NCBI GenBank assembly: GCA_025361885.1
Contig: JANYJF010000032.1
Location: 1-57,252 of the forward strand
Direction: 5' to 3'
DNA: 57,252 bases
From: Coriobacteriia bacterium
Lineage (GTDB): Bacteria > Actinomycetota > Coriobacteriia > Anaerosomatales > PALSA-660
A model generated the notes under the pieces. It worked only from the letters and a program-made list of their open reading frames with translations. It did not search any database and was not told the DNA's origin. Shown here one piece after another: positions 52,150 through 57,252 of this stretch; position 1 is the first letter of the stretch, and each line of letters starts with the position of its first letter. Position numbers and translations under genes: made by a program.

Positions 52150-53512
52150 GACCGTCCTCGTTGCCGAAGATGTGCGTGTCGACGAAGTCAGTATAGACCT
52201 CGCCGCGCTGGAAGTATTCGTTCTCGACGACCCGCTGGTGGAACGGGATCGTCGTCGGGATACCCACGATGATGAACTCGTCGAGCGCGCGCCGGGCACG
52301 GTTGATCGCCTCGTAGCGCGTCTCACCCCACACGATGAGCTTTCCGAGCAAAGAGTCGTACGTCGGCGGCACATGGTAGCCGGAGTACAGGTGGCTGTCG
52401 ACGCGAACGCCCAATCCACCGGGTGCGTTGAAGATCTCGACCTTGCCGGGATGCGGTCGGAAGTCGTGCTCCGTATCCTCGGCGTTTATGCGGAACTCGA
52501 TCGCGTGGCCGCGGATCTCGATGTCGGACTGGTCGGGGTGGCGCATCGGCCTGCCTGCGGCGATGCGGATCTGCTCCTTGATGATGTCCACGCCCGTGAC
52601 GGCCTCGGTCACAGGGTGCTCGACCTGCACCCGGGTGTTCATCTCCATGAAGTAGAACGTGCCGTCGGTGTCGAGGAGGAACTCGACGGTGCCGGCATTG
52701 ACGTAGTCTACCGCCCGGACGGCCTTGAGGGCCGCCTCGCCCATCTCCGCCCGCAACTGCGGCGTCAGAGCTGGTGACGGGGACTCCTCGATGAGCTTCT
52801 GGTGGCGCCGCTGCACCGAGCAATCGCGCTCGAACAGATGGATCGCGTTGCCGTGGCTGTCCGCGAGGACTTGGAACTCGATGTGGCGCGGACGAAGGAG
52901 GTACTTCTCGATGTAGACCGTATCGTTGCCGAAAGCGACGGCCGCCTCGGCCTTGGCGGCGTGAAGGTTGCTCACCAAGTCGCCCGGACCTGTCGCGACA
53001 CGCATGCCGCGCCCGCCGCCGCCAGCCGACGCCTTGATCAGAACCGGATAACCGACCTGCTCCGCGAAGGCGAGAGCCTCCTGTTCGGAGGTCACCGCTC
53101 CGTCGGAACCCGGGACGGTGGGCACGCCTGCGGCCATCATGGTGGAGCGCGCCACGGCCTTGTCACCCATGCGTTCGATGGCATCCGGGCTCGGTCCGAT
53201 GAAGGTGATGCCACTGTCGGCGCACGCGCGCGCGAACCCCGCGTTCTCCGCGAGGAACCCGTAGCCCGGATGGATCGCCTGACAGCCCGTCACCAGGGCG
53301 GCGGACACGATGTTCGGCATGTTGAGGTAACTGAGCGCGGACGGCGCGGGACCGATGCACACCGCGCGGTCCGCCATGCGCGCGTGCAGACAGTCACGAT
53401 CGATCTCCGAGTACACGGCGACCGTTTCGATGTCCATCTCACGGCACGCGCGGATGACCCGCAGCGCGATCTCGCCCCGGTTGGCGATAAGGATGCGGTC
53501 GAACTCGCGCAC
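52136..53512 (-). CDS. accC: Biotin carboxylase subunit (AccC type)
   Basis: ATP-dependent carboxylation of the biotin on a carrier protein. The 458 residues include ILIANRGEIALRVIRACRE, HPGYGFLAENAGFA, the ATP-grasp glycine loop KASAGGGGRGMRVA, FLLDTDGTFYFMEMNTRVQVEHPVTE and the C-terminal domain with YDSLLGKLI. The GTG at 53512 follows the stop of the carboxyltransferase::BCCP fusion gene directly, so the product is presumably its partner. It could serve pyruvate carboxylation, acetyl-CoA carboxylation, or both. Confidence 0.96.
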   Translation of the reverse strand: MREFDRILIANRGEIALRVIRACREMDIETVAVYSEIDRDCLHARMADRAVCIGPAPSALSYLNMPNIVSAALVTGCQAIHPGYGFLAENAGFARACADSGITFIGPSPDAIERMGDKAVARSTMMAAGVPTVPGSDGAVTSEQEALAFAEQVGYPVLIKASAGGGGRGMRVATGPGDLVSNLHAAKAEAAVAFGNDTVYIEKYLLRPRHIEFQVLADSHGNAIHLFERDCSVQRRHQKLIEESPSPALTPQLRAEMGEAALKAVRAVDYVNAGTVEFLLDTDGTFYFMEMNTRVQVEHPVTEAVTGVDIIKEQIRIAAGRPMRHPDQSDIEIRGHAIEFRINAEDTEHDFRPHPGKVEIFNAPGGLGVRVDSHLYSGYHVPPTYDSLLGKLIVWGETRYEAINRARRALDEFIIVGIPTTIPFHQRVVENEYFQRGEVYTDFVDTHIFGNEDGHGED

Positions 53513-53515
53513 GCC

Positions 53516-55351
53516 CTACCCCACCGGCTCGTAGTAGAAGAGCACCGCTCCGTAGTCGACCGCCGACGCGTCCTCGGCGACGACCTCGCGGATGACTCCG
53601 GCCTCCGGCGCGTCGATCTCGTTCATCAGCTTCATGGCCTCGAGGATGCACAGCGTCGCGCCTTCTTCGAAGGTGTCGCCGACTTTGACGAACGCCTCGG
53701 AGCCGGGCGAAGACGAGCGGTAGAACGTGCCGACCATCTGCGCTTTGATCTCACGCCACGACGCAGGACGCCCGGACGTGTCCTCGACGGAGACAGCCGA
53801 AGCCGAGACAGGAGCGGACGGATGCGCCGGCGTCTGGACGCTCACGCCACCCTTGCGCACCACGATCTTCGAGCCGTTCTCCTCGACACTGACCTCGGAC
53901 ACGTCGGATGTCTCGACCATCTTGATGAGCTCGCGGATCTGATTGACGTCCACGGATTCGTCCTCCCTGACTGCATTGATCTCTTCGCTCATGAGGAAGA
54001 CCGCCGCTTCGGCGCCCTTCTGGTGCTTGCTCAAGTAGGTGCGGGCCTCGTTGGGGAAGAGCGCGTACATCAGCACATCTTCCTCGCTGTGGGCGAGGTC
54101 TCCGATCTCTGCTTCGACCTCGTCGTACGTCGTGGTGACGAGAGACCCCGGCCGGACATCCTCGGCCAGTGGCTGCTCGTTCCCGAGCACCTTGGCGACT
54201 ATCTCCAGGTCCATCGGTCCCGGCGCTTTGCCGTAGAAGCCCCGGATGTAGTCCTTCATCTCGTTGGGCACGACGCTCCACCGCTTGCCGGTCAGCACGT
54301 TGAGCACGGCCTGCGTGCCCACGATCTGCGACATCGGCGTCACGAGCGGCGGGTAGCCCACCTCCGCGCGGACCTTCGCGATCTCGGCCAGCACGTCCGG
54401 CATCCGGTCCCCGGCCTTCTGGACGTCGAGCTGGCTGATGAGGTTGCTCATCATGCCGCCCGGCACCTGGTGCGAGAAGACCTCCATCTGCAGCATCGTG
54501 GTGATGCCGCGCTTGAGATGCTTGCTCTCGCGCACTGCCTCCCAGTAGTGGGCGATGCGGAACAGCTCGTCGAGGTCGAGACCGGTGTCGTACGGCGACT
54601 CCTTGAGCGCCGCCACGATCATCTCGACGGGCGGCTGGCTGTTGCCGAAGGCGAGCGCCACGGCCGCCGTGTCGACGATGTCGGCACCGGCCTCGATGGC
54701 CTTCAGGTAGTTCATCGGGGCCATGCCGCCGATGTAGTGGCAATGCACGTGGACCGGGAGGCCGATCTCCTCTTTGAGGGCGCGGACCATCTTCTCGGTC
54801 CGGAACGGCGTGAGCATCCCCGCCATGTCCTTGATGCAGATGGTGTCGGAGCCCAGATCCTTGAGCCTGTGCGCGTACTCAAGATAGCTGTCGAGCGTGT
54901 GGACCGGGCTCACGGTGTAGGAGATGGCACCTTCGAAGTGGCCGCCGCACTCCTTGATCGCCGACGCGCTCACCTCGAGGTTGCGGATGTCGTTGAGCGC
55001 GTCGAAGACACGGAAGACGTCGATGCCGTTGCGCTTGGAGGCGTGGACGAACCTGCGGCAGATGTCGTCGGAGTAGTGGTGGTAGCCGACCAGGTTCTGG
55101 CCGCGGAGCAACATCTGCAGGGGAGTCTTCGGGCAGTGGTGCTTGATCGTGCGAAGGCGCTCCCAGGGGTTCTCGTCGAGGAATCGCAGCGCCGCGTCGA
55201 ACGTTGCCCCGCCCCATACCTCCAGCGACCAGTACCCCACGGCGTCCATCGCCGGCAGGATCGGGAGCATGTCGGCGATCTGCATGCGCGTGGCCCAGAG
55301 CGACTGGTGTGCGTCGCGAAGGGTGGTATCTGTGATCGCTACGGGTCGCAT
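53516..55351 (-). CDS. Carboxyltransferase (PycB/OadA type) fused to AccB-type biotin carboxyl carrier protein
   Basis: 611 residues. Residues about 1-450 form a pyruvate/oxaloacetate carboxyltransferase: TDTTLRDAHQS at 7-17, VEVWGGATFDAALRFL-type barrel start, KDMAG, the metal-binding HCHYIGGMA and the conserved PGGMMSNL. Residues 467-611 match a complete AccB rather than an OadA biotin tail: VNQIRELIKMVETSDVSEV, a Pro/Ala/Ser linker, QMVGTFYRSSSPG, and EAMKLMNEI with the biotinyl lysine at 574. The ATG at 55351 is the first plausible start. The following accC supplies biotin carboxylase. The overall reaction is probably pyruvate to oxaloacetate; the carrier might also serve fatty-acid synthesis. 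Confidence 0.9.
   Translation of the reverse strand: MRPVAITDTTLRDAHQSLWATRMQIADMLPILPAMDAVGYWSLEVWGGATFDAALRFLDENPWERLRTIKHHCPKTPLQMLLRGQNLVGYHHYSDDICRRFVHASKRNGIDVFRVFDALNDIRNLEVSASAIKECGGHFEGAISYTVSPVHTLDSYLEYAHRLKDLGSDTICIKDMAGMLTPFRTEKMVRALKEEIGLPVHVHCHYIGGMAPMNYLKAIEAGADIVDTAAVALAFGNSQPPVEMIVAALKESPYDTGLDLDELFRIAHYWEAVRESKHLKRGITTMLQMEVFSHQVPGGMMSNLISQLDVQKAGDRMPDVLAEIAKVRAEVGYPPLVTPMSQIVGTQAVLNVLTGKRWSVVPNEMKDYIRGFYGKAPGPMDLEIVAKVLGNEQPLAEDVRPGSLVTTTYDEVEAEIGDLAHSEEDVLMYALFPNEARTYLSKHQKGAEAAVFLMSEEINAVREDESVDVNQIRELIKMVETSDVSEVSVEENGSKIVVRKGGVSVQTPAHPSAPVSASAVSVEDTSGRPASWREIKAQMVGTFYRSSSPGSEAFVKVGDTFEEGATLCILEAMKLMNEIDAPEAGVIREVVAEDASAVDYGAVLFYYEPVG
53951..53968 (-). promoter_or_regulatory. 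Internal Shine-Dalgarno plus GTG start inside the fusion gene
   Basis: AGGGAGG (53962-53968), 8-nt spacer, then GTG (53951-53953), in frame with the fusion gene at codon 467. Initiation here would give a 145-residue protein beginning VDVNQIRELIKMVE, exactly the normal N-terminus and length of AccB. This could be a working internal start or a relic of a formerly separate accB. Confidence 0.6.
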
Positions 55352-55446
55352 GGCCTGGCACCTGACGTGAAGGATTCGGACTGTCCGGTCATGTGGCCAC
55401 CTTTGGGCGCCGACTCGGCCCGCCGGTGGAACGTCCAGTATAGCCG

Positions 55447-55452
55447 ACGACA
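55447..55452 (-). promoter_or_regulatory. Possible -10 element before the fusion gene
   Basis: TATACT on the minus strand in the 177-nt gap between efp and the fusion gene, about 95 nt before the ATG. There is no matching -35 at standard spacing. Confidence 0.3.
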
Positions 55453-55528
55453 CCCTTGGCGCGCGCCCCTCGCGAGAGGTGCGGCCGCCGGATGCCGCTT
55501 CGAGCAGCGTTGCTGGCGTGACGAAGCG

Positions 55529-56089
55529 CTAGACGCGCGTGATGTAGCTTCCGTCCCGAGTGTCGACTTTGATGTGCTCGCCCGAGTTGACGAACATCGG
55601 GACCATCACCACGGCGCCGGTCTCCAGCGTCGCGGGCTTGCTCCCGCCCTGCACAGTGTCGCCCTTGAATCCCGGCTCGGTCTCGACCACTTCGAGCTCC
55701 ACGAACATCGGAGCCTCGACACCGATCATCTCATCACCGGCGACGAGCACGGTCGCGGTGTCGTTGTCCTTGAGCCACTTCCCCGCCTCGCCGACGAAAT
55801 CGCGAGCCAGGTCGAACTGATCGTACGTGTCGGTGTCCATGAAGTGGAACGCGTCACCGTCGTTGTAGAGGTACTGGAGGTTCTTGGTCTCCATCCGCAC
55901 GTCATCGAGCTTCTCGCCGGCGCGGAAGGTCACGTCCACCACGCGGCCACTCTTGACCTCCTTGAGCTTGGTGCGGACGAACGCGCCGCCCTTGCCCGGC
56001 TTGACGTGCTGGAACTCCACGACGACCCACAGCTTGTCGTTGTAGGAGATGCACATGCCGTTCTTGAGGTTGTTGGTGGAGACGGGCAT
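55529..56089 (-). CDS. efp: Translation elongation factor P
   Basis: Ribosome-binding factor that relieves stalling at polyproline. The 186 residues have the three OB-like domains; the tip of domain I reads KPGKGGAF with the lysine at 33 corresponding to the modified Lys34 of E. coli. The C-terminal DTRDGSYITRV is standard. A ribosome site (AAGGA) lies upstream. Several proteins in this window have proline runs (for example the gene at 5655), so EF-P should matter for them. Confidence 0.97.
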   Translation of the reverse strand: MPVSTNNLKNGMCISYNDKLWVVVEFQHVKPGKGGAFVRTKLKEVKSGRVVDVTFRAGEKLDDVRMETKNLQYLYNDGDAFHFMDTDTYDQFDLARDFVGEAGKWLKDNDTATVLVAGDEMIGVEAPMFVELEVVETEPGFKGDTVQGGSKPATLETGAVVMVPMFVNSGEHIKVDTRDGSYITRV

Positions 56090-56143
56090 ACCTTCAACGT
56101 CCTTCCATGCAGCGCGAGGCCGTCGGGCGCCGCGGCGGGTGTC

Positions 56144-57232
56144 CTACAACTCGATGAGGCCCTTGGGGGAGTGGGACAGGAGCCTGCACCCACCCTCTTC
56201 GACCACCACAAGGTCCTCGATTCTAACACCTCCGAAGCCGGGCACGTACACGCCCGGTTCGATGGTGATGACGCTGCCGGAGCGAACCGAGTCGCGACTG
56301 TTGACCCCCACACGCGGCAGTTCATGGATGTTGAGACCCACGCCATGCCCGAGTCCGTGGCCGAACTGCTCGCCGAAGCCACGCGCCCGCAGCAGGTCCC
56401 GCGCCGCGGCGTCGATCGCCTCGCCCGGCATCCCCGGCTTGACGGCGGCCAGCCCGGCCATGTTCGCGTCCAGCACGGCCGAGTACAGCTCGCGCTGGCG
56501 CTCGTCGGCGAGGCCGACGACCACGGTCCGCGTCATATCCGAACAGTACCCGCCGATGCGGGCCCCGAAGTCCATGGTCAGCAGCTCTCCGGTCCCGATT
56601 ACCCTGTCGGTCACCCCGGCGTGCGGCTTCGATGAGTTGGGACCGCTCGCGACGATGGAGTCGAACCCCAGCCCCTCGGAACCGCCGCGGCGCATGAACG
56701 ACTCGAGCTCGAGCGCGACGTCCACCTCGCGCATGCCGGGTCGGATGATCCCGAGCACGTGGTCGAAGGCCTGGTCCGCGAGTGCGGCCGCGCGCCCGAT
56801 CGCATCGACCTCGACCGGCTCCTTGACCTGCCGCAGCTCTTCGACCAGCTGTTCGAAGGCGGCCACGCGACCCTGGAACTTCTCAGAGATGAACCGGAAC
56901 CTGCCGTACGGCATCGAGGACTCGATGCCGAGCGCCTCGACGCCCTTCGCCCTCAACTCGTCGCACACCGTGACGTAGAGGTTCTCGCGCACGATGTGGA
57001 CCGACCACGGTGTTCCCTCGGCGGCCGCCTCGGTGACCTCCTTGTAGCGGAAATCCGTGTAGTAGCGCGCTGCCGCGGCCGTGATGAGACACAGACCGGC
57101 GCCGCTTCCGTCGATGACGCCCTCGAATCCGGTGAGGTAGCGCTGGTTGGCGTCCGAGGTCACGAGGAACGCGTCGATGGCCTCGTCCACGAGCCGAAGC
57201 CGGAGTGCCGCGAGACGATGTTCGGCGTTCAT
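56144..57232 (-). CDS. Xaa-Pro aminopeptidase/dipeptidase (M24 family)
   Basis: Metallopeptidase that cleaves X-Pro bonds. The 362 residues have the creatinase-like N-terminal domain and the pita-bread catalytic domain. The metal ligands lie in LLTMDFGARIGGYCSDMTRT (two Asp), GHGLGHGVGLNIHELP (His), ITIEPGVYVPG (Glu) and GVRIEDLVVV (Glu). The ATG at 57232 is chosen since the product then starts MNAEHRLAALR; three upstream codons remain open to 57241. The gene usually precedes efp in Gram-positive genomes, as here. The whole gene appears to be inside the window. Confidence 0.93.
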   Translation of the reverse strand: MNAEHRLAALRLRLVDEAIDAFLVTSDANQRYLTGFEGVIDGSGAGLCLITAAAARYYTDFRYKEVTEAAAEGTPWSVHIVRENLYVTVCDELRAKGVEALGIESSMPYGRFRFISEKFQGRVAAFEQLVEELRQVKEPVEVDAIGRAAALADQAFDHVLGIIRPGMREVDVALELESFMRRGGSEGLGFDSIVASGPNSSKPHAGVTDRVIGTGELLTMDFGARIGGYCSDMTRTVVVGLADERQRELYSAVLDANMAGLAAVKPGMPGEAIDAAARDLLRARGFGEQFGHGLGHGVGLNIHELPRVGVNSRDSVRSGSVITIEPGVYVPGFGGVRIEDLVVVEEGGCRLLSHSPKGLIEL

Positions 57233-57252
57233 CGCGCACATCCGGTCAGCAG

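Noticed and set aside
52802-56635. 1277-residue plus-strand open frame opposite efp, the carboxyltransferase fusion and accC
   Set aside because: It mirrors several clearly recognised minus-strand genes; its translation is His/Arg/Asp-rich without any domain, a usual result of GC-rich codon bias on the opposite strand.
1-57252. tRNA or rRNA genes
   Set aside because: All gaps between genes are short, and none contains a recognisable cloverleaf or rRNA segment.

Overview
This window is high-GC DNA (about two-thirds G+C by eye) from an actinobacterial chromosome, most likely a deep-branching, Coriobacteriia-like lineage. That placement is an inference. It rests on four things: the division cluster lacks ftsA, MurE carries the DNPR motif of meso-diaminopimelate peptidoglycan, a steA-steB pair is present, and there is a DUF3866 gene. 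Nearly all genes are on the minus strand. I saw no rRNA, tRNA, CRISPR array, insertion sequence or prophage.

Reading in the direction of transcription (right to left), 57.2-45.6 kb is a housekeeping block related to the Bacillus efp-accB-accC-asp23-nusB-xseA-xseB-ispA-dxs-tlyA-argR-recN cluster. Here it is pepQ, efp, a carboxyltransferase::BCCP fusion gene, accC, asp23, nusB, xseB, dxs, tlyA, nadK and recN; xseA, ispA, folD and argR are absent from it. It continues into steA-steB (45.5-43.5 kb). A short plus-strand operon, murJ plus a family 2 glycosyltransferase (41.2-43.5 kb), faces it. Divergent from murJ is an envelope and nucleotide operon (40.9-33.6 kb): a large phosphatase-like membrane protein, a MraY/WecA-like transferase, pyrG, an M20 peptidase and a DUF3866 protein. 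Next come ald, a GNAT acetyltransferase and xerD (33.4-30.8 kb), then a BMP-type nucleoside ABC importer (30.6-25.7 kb).

The 25.7-24.0 kb segment is a small plus-strand group: two small membrane proteins around a DUF4349 lipoprotein. From 23.7 to 6.4 kb runs the whole division and cell wall cluster: mraZ, rsmH, ftsL-like, ftsI, murE, murF, mraY, murD, ftsW, murG, murC, murB, ftsQ, an L,D-transpeptidase, ftsZ. It starts from a promoter overlapped by MraZ-type repeats. The left end (5.5-0 kb) is pgeF, pstS-pstC-pstA-pstB-phoU and the beginning of yggS, so a complete phosphate-uptake operon sits between two genes that usually flank each other after ftsZ.

The observations most worth checking are: (1) the pyruvate/oxaloacetate-type carboxyltransferase fused in frame to a full AccB-like biotin carrier, with a Shine-Dalgarno plus GTG start preserved exactly where a free BCCP would begin; (2) two consecutive plus-strand genes (murJ and the GT2) that seem to need non-canonical ATC and CTG starts; (3) an L,D-transpeptidase between ftsQ and ftsZ; (4) the pst operon insertion; (5) the phosphatase-like/PNPT membrane pair next to pyrG.
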